The notes beneath the pieces are model-generated. The model was not told the origin of the DNA and ran no database searches. It was given only the letters and a program-made list of their open reading frames with translations. DNA of 64,000 bases, from contig CM054154.1 in the NCBI GenBank assembly GCA_028751875.1, positions 53,699,518 to 53,763,517 of the forward strand. The letters are read 5' to 3'. How positions within the stretch are numbered: position 1 is the stretch's first letter; each line of letters begins with the position of its first letter. A program made the position numbers and the translations under genes. Origin of the DNA: Rapana venosa (lineage: Eukaryota > Mollusca > Gastropoda > Neogastropoda > Muricidae). This document shows positions 42,721 to 54,000 of this stretch, one piece after another.

Positions 42721-44481
42721 GTTGCCACCAACCTACGACGGGGACTGATTTGATTGTCTTACTCGGCAGTAGATGGCTACTCCACTTCAATGCAAAAGGA
42801 GGCATAGGGATTTCATTCTTTCTTTCTTCCACTTTTTCGGTGTAAAGACTCCATCAGTAAAAAATATCGATTTCTGCCGCTTTATTATTTTTTATTTTAT
42901 CCACCGTTCCCAGTTTATAAACACTTCTGCTGTGTCTGGGCCGTTCAGAACAAAAAAAAAATTCATCCAAACAGGAGTGAAAAAACCAAACAAAAAACCC
43001 CCAAACAAACAGACAAAGCACATTGGCAGTAAAATCTGAAGAACATATGACTTATAATTCTGGTCGTCCATTTAAGAACTATATCAGTACAAATTCCGAA
43101 TCTAAGATATGAGAAATTTTAAATCTCAATCAGAATCCCTATCAATAACAGAATTCACTGTCGAAGGGCTAATGCCCAAATCCTTGGATACCTGGGACAA
43201 CTTCTGCACAGATTACCTATGATATATAAACAGCATAACTCCAGTATCATGGTCAAAGGATCAACCTTCAGAAACCTGAAAAAATTGCTCATAGGAGAAC
43301 ATCTACTACTGAATGAGATGATTTAGCACCGTTTGATTAAAAACAATTAAATTGCTAGCAGCCAAGGAGACGTATGTTTTAGCTCCCAAAACAGGAACAA
43401 CATTATCATGATTCAGTGGTCTGTGTCTGAGTGAAAACTTTGATGTATGGCAAATACTATGGGACGTCAAAAGTAAGTCCAGAAACTGCAGATGGCGTTT
43501 TAACCAAACAAAGAATGTTATCTTTGCAGTTTGTATTCCATAACCTTAAGTCCCTTGTCCAACTCAAATACATAGCTAGGACCGTCGTTCATATAGAAAG
43601 AAGTCTTGGGGAGTTTTCCAGGTTGAAGTTGCATCATACATGACAACGTGTTCTTGATTATTAAGCTCCCCTGGAAAAAAAAACTAGTGATTCTTCTAGA
43701 CAGATATTAAACTGCAAATACTATACTCCCCACGTGCACACTCTCTCTTCACTGGTAGTCTTACACACACTCCTTTCTTCAAACCTCTCTCTCTCACATC
43801 TCTAGCTTACAGAAATTATGACATAAAAATAATAATAATAGATAATGTATTGAATTTAATATAGTGCTGAATCTTGTAAATCAGCAAATCAAAAAGTCTC
43901 TCATTAAGAACTTTTTTATATTTATTTATGAGGGCGTGTGTATGGGACTTACATTTTAAAAATTTTGTGGTCATTCTATCTAGTGACCCACGCGGCAGCA
44001 CAAAGTCCTATCACTTTCGAAACATCTGTGAACAGAGGATTTAACTGTTGTTAAATGCAAGATGTTCCTGCAATAAACGGTAAGGTAGTCCCTTACTCAG
44101 GTGGTGGGCCCTTGGCCCATTGAAATATAATTTTTTATAGTTATTCCAAAACGTATATCTTTGGGGGAGGGCATACCTTTAGGGGATAAAGATAATTTGT
44201 TCTATTTTCTGCTGTATCACCTTATAGACCTTGATTTCACAAACATCCTAGTCCCACAAGTGCATAATTCTTCAGCTTGTGGCTGCCAAGCTATAATCAC
44301 CATAACCAACAGGACGGAAGTGCTAGGTCCATAGCCGTCGAGGGGTGCCTTGGGAATGCAATTCGACTTGTGCGATCCAAGTGATGTTTTTTCCTGTATA
44401 TTATGACATAGACGACTAATGTCACAGACAAAACATTCAGTGGGCCATTAGCTCGGCTGCCCAGCCCAGATTCCTTAAATT
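42721..44481. other. Block B version of 24350-25819
   Basis: Noisy and non-coding. It includes a broken CT run (43740-43800), a TAATAATA patch (43825-43845) and the TATATAGTGCTGAA repeat. It ends AGCCCAGATTCCTTAAAT and passes directly into the start of block C. Confidence 0.65.
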
Positions 44482-44517
44482 CCCTTGACATGGGAAGAAG
44501 GCCATGGGTCATAAATA

Positions 44518-45054
44518 TTTTGACCTTGACTTGACTGCTCTCTCTCATAACAGACAGTGCATCTCACCTGTGTCTTGTAAAAGTATCCTTCCAATGCTAG
44601 ATAGAGAGGTCAAAGTTGGGTTATTTCCGATCTCTCTCTCGTCTCTCTCACTCTGTCACGTCTCTCTGAAAAAAGATGTGAAAATTAGTAAAAAGAATGT
44701 GCGAAAATTATTGTGAATGAGTCAAAAGATCCTTTGATAGATGAAGAATAAGCAAAAAATGCACTGTTAGCGAAAAATCGACTAAAAAAGAAGAGAAGAG
44801 TTTAAACTGCAATGTTGCATAACTTCTCACGTCAGTTAATTAAGAGTCAAAAAGAATTTTGAGACAAAATGTCCTTAAGTTTCATTTAAAAGGAAAAACA
44901 GCAAAGAGCAAATTAATGTGTTAGAAATGGTATCCGACATTTCAAATCTTTATTTAGATGTAGATGTGAGTAATGACATTCTTATGAAGCTAAAAACTGA
45001 CTATGATTGTCCATGATACATGAATCATCCCATCTCTAGAGAGGAAGTATTGTT
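44518..45054 (+). pseudogene. LINE alpha 5' part, block C copy
   Basis: Same as 28150-28686; not an independent locus if block C is an assembly duplicate. Confidence 0.65.
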
Positions 45055-48000
45055 CTTCTGATCTTCTCAAAGTGTCCGGTCAGGTCCTGCATGCCATCGA
45101 ACCATACATGTCTCTCCATGTCTATCTTTTCCCTGTTCTCGGATCCCTCTCATGAGCTCATTGTTGTCCTCTCTTTATTCGTTGCGAATTTGTTAAGCTG
45201 TCGTGAATTTGTGCGTTTGTCTTCTCGCTCTTGTTTCCTCTGCTCTTTTTCCACTCACTAGTGCCGTTGCCACCCCAGCATCAATGGTTTAAATCAAAGA
45301 ACTAGATAAAACCCCAGGCGCTGACAGGCTAAAAAAAACAGGGACAAGAACTGAATCCCTGCGAGACATTCCACATTCCCATCTGGCAGGTACTTGACTG
45401 AAATCTTGTTTACTGTTGACTGTCTGGAATCGATTACAGTCAGGGATAGCACACCAGGTGAGGGCTGTATCAGTAACACCAAACGTCTTCCTAGAAGATG
45501 GGAGAGAAAATAGAGTGGTCAATAGTGTCGAAGGCTGCAGATAAGTCAAGTAGAGTGAAATGGAGATTTTTCCTGAGTACAGAAGCAAGTAAAAGCATGT
45601 TAAGGTGCTGGTCTAGGGTGGGTTTCAGTTCGTGGTTGGACGCGATATCAGCCTGAAATGTAGGAAGGAGACGTGTCTTAGGAGAGAAGGTGAATGTTGA
45701 GCTGTTTTCAGAACTACTTTTTCAAGACTTCAAATAAAAGGTATTGTTGAAACAGTCTATAGTTCTTCAGAATGTTGGTGTCAAGGTCATGCATTTGTAA
45801 GTATTGGGTGTGACTATAGCAGTTTGAGAGCTGATGAAAACATTTCCATAAACAAGAGATGAGTTTACTATTTTCGTGATAGTGTGTATAAGCTGTGACA
45901 GGCAGCTGTGTGAAATGAGAAAAAGGTATGGGGTCGAGACGCATGATTTTATATCATTTCTTTCAGAATGTCTCGATTTCTTTCCTCGCTTGCTGGATGA
46001 AAAGAAAAGGAGAAAGTGCCAGAAAATTGGGGGTCAGAATTGCAGAAGGCATAAAGGAGTCTGATCCAAGCTAAGCGAATGTGTGCGGATTTTGTCAGAA
46101 AAGAATGCAGAAAATATAGAAGGAAGTTCAGAGTGGTTTGATAGAAAGGCAGAGGGCCAGCTTCGCAGATCCAAGAAGAGTGATGTGAGGGAAAAAAGAA
46201 AGATTTCAAAGATTGGCATCCTAGAACTTGAGAAGAGTATACTTTGGTTTTGCTGAATGGAATAAGTTATAACTTTGTTGATTTGTTTACGAAAGCAGTT
46301 TTGTTTATTTCAGTTTTTTGTTTTTGCGCCATTTCCGTTCTAGTTGTCGGCGTTTTGCGTTTGCGACCGGGATGTCACGGTTGTATCCAATGGTGCACAT
46401 GGCCTATCAGCAGGAGATGGTCAGTAGGAGAGCATGCTCATCAAGGAATTTGGCTGAGGACTGTATTGTATAGTGCTTAGAAGGGACAGTATGGTAGGGG
46501 ATATTGTGATAGACGGTCAGGCAGCTTGAGGAAAGAAAAGTTTGAATATCTATGGCCCTTAAGAGGTTGTGACGGTAAATGCCACTTCTTCTTTCTGATA
46601 GGCTTGAAATGTTTAAGGGAGAAAAGAATGGTAGAATGTCGGAGAGCAATTCGTCAGTTGACAGATACAGACAGAGAAGGTGACTAACCTTGTTAAACAT
46701 CGTGATAACTATCGTCTCAAAGTGTCCGGTCTGGTCCTGCAGACATTGACGATCATGCTCACCCATTCTTCCCTGTTTCTCGGTCCCTCATCATGACTCA
46801 TTGATTGGTGCCCCTCTTTATTCGTTGCGAATTTGTTAAGCGTGTCTGTCTGAATTTTGTGCGTTGTTCTTCCTCTGCCTTGTTTCCTTACTTCTCATTA
46901 GTTCTTTCTTTTCATGTCCATATAGATAATATCATTCATAGATTTCACCAGATGAACCGACATTTCCACTGCATTCTAGTCGCCTTTCTGTGTCCTTGAG
47001 CAAGGTGGTTCCAGCCACTCACAACCGTAACAGAAGATGGACCATAACGTAGGCTCTCAAAACATGGATCTTTGTCTGAGGCTATCATACTGTTGGTAAA
47101 ATGCATTTCATGTTTGTTAAAAGTTGCCTTAGATTGACCGATTCTCTTCTTGATTTCTGTGTCACACTTGCCGTCCCCGTGGTATATATAGTACAACCAG
47201 GTATCTAAAGGTGTACTTGTCTGATTCTCCTCACCTTTACAGTCTATGTTTGCATTCAGGTAAACAGCTTATCGAGATCACCATAGCATTACTGTCTTCC
47301 TTTGCATTTGAGCTGTAATCCTTTCCTTTTCGCATTCGTCTGTTACTTTGTTAAATATCTTTATTGCAGTTTTTCTTCAAGTCGGCGATAAGGACTGTGT
47401 CATCTGCATTATCTCAGTTGTTGATTGTGGCCACCTACACTAATTCCCTCATGATTCTCAATATTTCGTAGAATTATTCACAATATATACATTAAAATAA
47501 ATCAAGCGAGAACACGCAGCCCTGCCCTCACGACCCCTGCAGATGGTCTATATTGACTTGATGTCATTGTACTGACTCTAATGGCTGCCTCCTTTTTCCC
47601 AATAAATTGTTTCTGAGGACGTCGAAGTCTTCCCGTCGATGTATAAGTCCCGCCAGAATATCCAAACAAGTCGGAGTTTCCGTACATTTGCGAACGCTTT
47701 TTTGAGTAGTCAATGAAGCAGAGGATACAGGTCTTTCTGGACCTCCCGATTGGGGGATCTTTCCATGAGAGTTTTCATGTGCGAAGATTGGCATTTTTTT
47801 TCTGGTGCCTTTGGTCTGCCATGAATCCAAATTGCGTTTCTATTTCACTGGGAGTATTTTACATTTCCTTTCATTCTCTTCATGAGTATTGCGTACAAGA
47901 ACTTTGTGAGGTGACTCATCAAGCTGATTGGTACGATGTTGTCACATTCAGCGTACCAGTTTTTCCTTAGGATCGACAATGTAATGGACTTCCTCATATC

Positions 48001-48453
48001 TGGTTAAGAAAAAGTGTAATAAGCCAAGGAAGAATGGATGAATATGCAGTGCAAGGAAATTGAAAAGATGCAAATTTTGAAGAGCAAACTTATGCAGAAA
48101 AAATAAAAGATGTGATAGGAAGAAATCATCTGCAAAAACATGTATGTAAAAGTCGAGAAGATGGAATATACTCATGGAACAAGACGAATTCTTCTAACAG
48201 GTGTCAGAATACATCGAAGAGTTATACCACGGACGACAAGAGGTCCACCTCCTCAAATAGCAACGAAGATGGCCCACATAATCAATGAGAAGACGAATGA
48301 GTACATGTCACTCAGCAAATTGAAAATGGTAAGGCGCAGGACCGATGATACCCATCTGAATTGATAATGAGGCCCGTGGATGAATGGGAATATAAAGGCA
48401 GTCACAAAACAACTAAACATATATATGACACAGGAGAGATTCCGACAGATATA
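45055..48453 (-). pseudogene. LINE beta with L2-like fragment, block C copy
   Basis: Same as 28687-32085, base for base where checked. Confidence 0.7.
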
Positions 48454-48463
48454 AACTATTGTT

Positions 48464-49661
48464 AGCCAATAAAAACTGAAAAGTAGAAAAGCAGCAGTGA
48501 GCCACAGATGGAATTATTGGCGAGTATTTAAACATATCAATAAATATAAGATATAGTAGGAGAATCTTGTAAATTGTTTTAGTTTGAATGACTCACTTTT
48601 TCTTTTGGTTATTTTGTCAGTTGACGACATCTCCTGTATTTTTGCTTTATTGTCAATCTTAAATCTTAGAATACATCCAAGTTACCTGATCCTGTTCATC
48701 AGACGGAACAAAAGTAGAGATAGTGCGAGAGTAAACTAATACTTGGTACAATTCTAGGCAATAAAGTTTAATTTTAATGCAAACCCTGCTTTTAATTCAA
48801 AAGAAATGTCAATCAAGGATATACTGCCTACAAAAATCTGGGATAACTGAACGTATAAAAAAGAAATATGTGCTTGTTTTAACGCAGTTTTTGTAGACTC
48901 AGGTCTTGTCGATATGGTTTTTATGCTGAATGGTTGTTTGAAAGTAAAAAAAACAAGAACGTATTGAATAAAGTTGTTGAATGTGTGAGGAACGAACATG
49001 TATGAGAAAAGCCAAAAAAAACCGCTAAATTCCAATGTATAAAATCTGATGAACTAAAAAAAGCTAAAGACATTTCCACTGACGAAACCCACGTGCTTCA
49101 CACACTATGCAATTGCTTCCATCGGGTCGAAGATTCCGAATGCCAAAATCAAAAACAAACATAACACGGCCACGTTTTTGTGTGCGTGTGTTGGTATCCG
49201 TGTGTGTTTGTGCGTGCCTGGTGAGAGTGAGAGAAGAGAGAGAGAGAGTAGAGAAGAGAGAAGAGAGAGATAGAGAGAATACTCGAGGCTACATGCACCT
49301 AATTGTCACGAGTCTGTCACGTGTTAGCCGTGTAAAATTGCACATGCCGAATAAAAAAAAAAAAAGAAAGACATTTTGACACTTGACTTCTTGTCGCAGA
49401 CCAGATGTAAGATGTTGATTTAGAATGTGTACAGTTATGTGAAACTCCTGGCCCTTTACAGTTCCTTAATGAAAAAAATGATATGAATCTCTATGGTAAG
49501 ACCATGCTCTGGAACCATACATGATGAATATTTGGGCTGAACTTTGTATGATCTAGGTATTTGATATTATGTATTGTGCCATCCCCCCTACCACTAATCT
49601 ACCCTTGTGAATAGGGACATCTTGCTTATCACAATAAATCTTTGTCATTGTCAAAAAAAAA
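48464..49661 (+). pseudogene. LINE alpha 3' part, block C copy
   Basis: Same as 32096-33293, with AATAAA at 49634-49639. Confidence 0.65.
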
Positions 49662-50368
49662 CCCAAACAAACAAACAGAACCAAAAAATGTTTTATTAAC
49701 ATCACTTCAGCTTCTAACCACTGTTTAAACTTAAAAAAACACCACCCAATTAAATGGGTTTCATATAATATTATCAAATAACACCGTGTGCATGAAAAGC
49801 CTCTGACAAAGAGAGAAGAGAGAGGAGAGAGAGAGAGAGAAGAGAGAGAAGAAGAGAGAGAGAGAGAGAGAGTGTGTGCATGCACAGTTTTATATACAGT
49901 ACCAGTCAAAAGAATAGATTTAGCGTGAAGGTGAAGGGGAAATATGTGTTAGAACCTATTTTTTAATCAAAATGTTTTTGTCGATTTTTTCATTTTGTTG
50001 TACGCTACTTGTGATATTTGTATTGATTGTGCTTGATGATGTGTTTCATTAATGTGTTTAGAAATTGTTGTATTGTGGTTTTGCTTTGCTACTCTTAACC
50101 TTTAATGTGTGTGCAAATCGCACAGCGCGTAGTGTGTGTGGTGTGACATAGAATTGCTGTCTGCTATTAATATACAGTTTTATTTCTTAATCTGTATTGT
50201 TTTAATAATCTGCTGTGTAATTATAATTTATAAAATGCCATTCATAATTTCCTCTAAGTTGAGATATCAAAGTATTCTGAAGTCTTGAGTTTTATTTCAA
50301 GGATAGTAGAATAAGTAGTTTTGTTTCTTTTTTTTTTTGAAAAACATCTAGTCCCCTTGTGCACATGG

Positions 50369-51985
50369 CAGCTTAAAAAATACAGAGCCCATTGGTTTTT
50401 CTTTTGCTATAAATCTCATGACATAGAAGAACTTTATTGAGCATGCATCTTGCCCCCAATGGCATCACTCTACAATTTAACAGTAGGCACTTAGATAGAG
50501 AACTGTTAAGGAGTATGAAGTACCAACGATATGAGGAATGTGTATTGCAGCTGACACAACTGTCTTTATCAGCCACAGCCACATGTCAACTATGTAATCA
50601 GTTCTTCTATGGAAAAAGGACTTCCCTTCACTCAGTATACAATCATTGAGGATGATGGTGAACTATTTATCTCTGATGAGTCAATGGCTGAACTCACACC
50701 ATCCCTTTGTTTCCAGCTGAACTCAACAAAACTTTACCTGTACCTGGCACTCAAAAGGGTATGTTGTTTCCATCACTCTGAGATTATCAGCTGGGCATCA
50801 ATCCTGAGGTTTAAATTGCTTGGTTGGGTTGAAATCAATTTTATCTTGCATCACGCAGTATACTATTTTGAAATGAGTCAAAGTCTTTGAACAGCAGCAG
50901 TAAATCCTTATCAGCTACATACCCAGCATCACTTCAGCCATTATTGGGTAGCTTCTTCTTGTGACCAAGGAACATTCCACGGTCAAATATAATCAGCTGC
51001 CCACTTTCTCAAACCTAGGAAACATGTTTGGCCGCATTGACCAGTCATCTTTTGCTTTGAGGAAAGAGACCCAGTGGTGCTGGCCAGACATACTTGAAAA
51101 CCACACCCACACACATTTTGTCATTATCATATGTGATGAGGCGTTCACATAGAAATTACTGAGAGCTTTTTTCTTTTCATTTCCAGAGGACTCTTTCGAT
51201 TTCTACATCTGGGGCATAGATATGGCAAGAGAACAGCCATAGTTTGCATACTGGGCTACAGGTCTGACTTTCCAGTTATGTATTTTCAGCCTGATTACAT
51301 ACTAAAAACTGAATACATCAAAATGCATACCTGGTGCTTGACAAAGTACATGCTTGTTTGCCATGGGTCATACATTTTTGCTCTTCACAACCAAGATTTA
51401 GCAATGATGTATCCTAACTATTCCCCTCTCAGGCATATGTTGAGAGGAAAAAGTGTGCATCAGGTAAGTGAACACTACCATGCTCTTATGAAAGCTAAGA
51501 TTAGTGCAATAGGTTTTATAAATACATTTTTTACTCTCAGGTGCAGGATTTTTGCCGACCAAAATATCATGACATCCCCGAATGAGAGGATTGCTTGATG
51601 GAGAGACTTAATGGAACTCTGACCATTACGAACAATGCTCCTGCTTTCTTACTGCATATGTTGGTTCCTTATGTGGAAAAGACAACTTATAAAAAGCTCT
51701 TTATTATTGGACAACAGTAATGGCATGTGGGTTTAGAGGAAAAGCATTTACAAATATCCCAGTGTGCCACTTGTTATCAGCTTGTTATCAAAACTTTGGG
51801 GCAGTATCAGACAAAACATTTAAAGCCATAAGAATTGCAAATAATTCAGAAGTAAAAATAGAAAAATGCTGTCCTAAATGAAAAGATTTTGTTAAATTTT
51901 AAAGTCGGAATCACATATGCAGCACCACTTTTGCCTGTTTCTAATACAGATCCGTCAGTATACACTTTTAAATGATTAGAATAAT
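50369..51985 (+). other. Unrecognised region with several short + strand ORFs
   Basis: Clean sequence unlike its surroundings. Open stretches at 50437-50649, 50609-50890 and 51278-51598 have ordinary amino-acid composition. The first ends CQLCNQFFYGKRTSLHSVYNH, spaced CX2CX11HX4H, close to a C2H2 zinc finger. The second reads TIIEDDGELFISDESMAELT in the next frame, so a frameshift or splice near 50620 may link them. Pyrimidine tracts with CAG (near 50636 and 50717) and GTATGT (near 50760) would allow splicing, but this is weak. Later frames (51545-51720, 51900-51975) hold short readable pieces with stops. Either an old gene fragment or an unknown transposon; I cannot tell. Confidence 0.35.
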
Positions 51986-51995
51986 TACTTTCTAA

Positions 51996-52625
51996 GTGAT
52001 AATGAATAAGTACTCATGTGCTTTTTTACCTCCAGTCCCCGCCCGTAGGGTCACATATTAATAATGAACTCAGTACTCATACTTTCAAACAGTAGAAGCA
52101 AAAGGAAAAAACTTTAACAAAGAAAAAGAGAGAAAAATAAAAATAAACAAACAAACAACCCCAGACAAACAAGAAACAAAAAAAACCCAGAACACCCCCC
52201 CCCCCAAAAAAAAAAAAAGAACCACCCCTAAACAAACAAACAAAAACCAAGAAAAAAACAACAACAACAAACAAATGAGAAAAAACAAAACACAAAAAAC
52301 CAACACCGTCCACCACCCTTCCCTCCCCACACACAACAATCAAAACAAAAAAACAAACAAGCAAAAAAACCCAAACAAAATCAACAACAAAACAACAAGT
52401 ACAGCAATAACAACAAAGAGAGAGAGAGAGAGTAAGCCAAACTTATAGATCATAAAATTGAACACCTTCATATTGCAGAATAGTACACATAGTTGTTACA
52501 CGTAATAATAAGATATTGAAATAGGACATTCACTGGAGCTCAAGTACAGTCAACAAGCCCAAAATAATATTGAAAATAGAAAGTATGAAAATGCCCTTTA
52601 TTAGAATAGACAACAACTATAGAAG
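51996..52625. mobile_element. ~600-bp dispersed element, copy 1
   Basis: Begins GATAATGAATAAGTACTCATG..CCAGTCCCCGCCCGTAGGG, then an A/C-rich low-complexity middle (52085-52415), a GA run, then ATTGAAATAGGACATTCACTGG, AAGTACAGTCAACAAGCCC and an end near CAACTATAGAAGG. The same order recurs at 52743-53290. No coding potential: the ORFs across the A/C-rich middle are low-complexity. Confidence 0.7.
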
Positions 52626-52742
52626 GAAAGAGAGAGACACAGACAGAGAGAAAGACCGAGAGAAAGCAGTATCAGAGAGAGAGAGAGAGAGAATCAAACG
52701 GAGAGAGAGAGGGTGGTAGAAGAACAGAGAGATAGAAAGAGA
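52626..52742. repeat. GA-rich spacer
   Basis: GAGA runs mixed with GACAGAGAG motifs separate the two copies of the dispersed element. Confidence 0.8.
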
Positions 52743-53290
52743 GAATGACAATGACAAATTCTTTTATTTCGAGGATAATGAATAAGCACTCGTGTGCTTT
52801 TTTACATCCAGTCCCCGCCCGTAGGGATACATCTTAATAATAACCCAACACTTTTACACTCTCACAGTAGAAACAAGGGGAAATAACCCTTTTCAAAACA
52901 GCCCCCCCCCTCCCCCCCTAACAAAACAAAACAAAAACAAAACCCAAAAAAGACCCTAAATCCCAACCCCCACCCCCCAACCCCCCAACCAAACCAAAGA
53001 AACAAGGAGAAAGAAAAACCAAATCAACAAAAGAAGGAGAAAAAAAAAGAAGAGAAAACAAACGACAACAACAAGAACATCAAAACCAAGAAAAATAACA
53101 ACCAAACTTAATAAGTCAAAAAGATAAACATCCACACATTGTCAAATGGTACATATACTTGTTACATATAACAATCAGATTTTGAAATAGGACACTCATT
53201 AAAACTTAAGTACAGCGGACAAGCCCAATAAAGTATTGAAAATATAAAATATAAATCCTTCATCAGGATACACTATAACTATAAGCAAAA
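52743..53290. mobile_element. ~550-bp dispersed element, copy 2
   Basis: Begins AATGACAATGACAAATTCTT, then TTTCGAGGATAATGAATAAG, CCCGCCCGTAGGGATACAT, an A/C-rich middle, then TTTGAAATAGGACACTCATT, AAGTACAGCGGACAAGCCC and ACTATAACTATAAG. It is in the same orientation as copy 1. The TGACAATGACAAA end matches the 26335 copy. Confidence 0.72.
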
Positions 53291-53339
53291 CGATAAAAGG
53301 TGAGATATACAGAGTCAGAGAGACAGAAGTGTGTGTGTG

Positions 53340-53420
53340 TATTTAATACTAATAATAAATGGAACTTATATAGCGCTATATCTTGCAAAGACAAATCAAA
53401 GCGCATGCATTCAACCTAAT
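53340..53420. repeat. TATATAGCGCT dispersed repeat
   Basis: TAATAATAAATGGAACTTATATAGCGCTATATCTTG..AAATCAAAGCGC, related to 25265-25335. Confidence 0.6.
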
Positions 53421-53500
53421 CTTACACACTCATTTAATCAATGATACATAATCAATAGTTTAAACAGATATTTACAAACATGGGCGCGCAGAATAATCTA

Positions 53501-54000
53501 NNNNNNNNNNNNNNNNNNNNNNNNNNNNNNNNNNNNNNNNNNNNNNNNNNNNNNNNNNNNNNNNNNNNNNNNNNNNNNNNNNNNNNNNNNNNNNNNNNNN
53601 NNNNNNNNNNNNNNNNNNNNNNNNNNNNNNNNNNNNNNNNNNNNNNNNNNNNNNNNNNNNNNNNNNNNNNNNNNNNNNNNNNNNNNNNNNNNNNNNNNNN
53701 NNNNNNNNNNNNNNNNNNNNNNNNNNNNNNNNNNNNNNNNNNNNNNNNNNNNNNNNNNNNNNNNNNNNNNNNNNNNNNNNNNNNNNNNNNNNNNNNNNNN
53801 NNNNNNNNNNNNNNNNNNNNNNNNNNNNNNNNNNNNNNNNNNNNNNNNNNNNNNNNNNNNNNNNNNNNNNNNNNNNNNNNNNNNNNNNNNNNNNNNNNNN
53901 NNNNNNNNNNNNNNNNNNNNNNNNNNNNNNNNNNNNNNNNNNNNNNNNNNNNNNNNNNNNNNNNNNNNNNNNNNNNNNNNNNNNNNNNNNNNNNNNNNNN
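53501..54000. other. Assembly gap (500 N)
   Basis: Exactly 500 N. The flanks differ sharply in quality: clean on the left, homopolymer-dominated on the right. Confidence 0.98.

Larger units (their letters stand above)
28114..44481. repeat. Block B: noisy copy of block A (16368 bp)
   Basis: All elements of block A recur in the same order and orientation, but with a single-base insertion or change every ten bases or so. It is 1961 bp (about 14%) longer than block A, and insertions dominate. That error profile is what one expects of an uncorrected long read. Extra bursts without counterpart in A lie near 38930-38990, 39415-39480, 39940-40120 and 41010-41080. Gene calls inside it should not be counted separately. 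Confidence 0.85.
44482..50368. repeat. Block C: exact repeat of 28114-34000
   Basis: Every stretch I compared is identical to block B at an offset of 16368, including chance errors such as the broken GA runs (32860 and 49228) and all derived reading frames. The first mismatching base to the left is 28113 (C) against 44481 (T); to the right, 34001 (T) against 50369 (C). Length 5887 bp. It follows block B with no spacer. Confidence 0.93.

Noticed and set aside
28114..50368. Three separate LINE alpha/beta insertions as evidence of recent bursts
   Set aside because: Blocks B and C repeat the same locus, with identical flanks and insertion sites; they cannot be independent insertions.
52077..52364. 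Phe/Val-rich minus-strand ORF resembling a membrane protein
   Set aside because: Translation of an A/C-rich low-complexity tract inside a non-coding dispersed element; composition alone gives hydrophobic residues.
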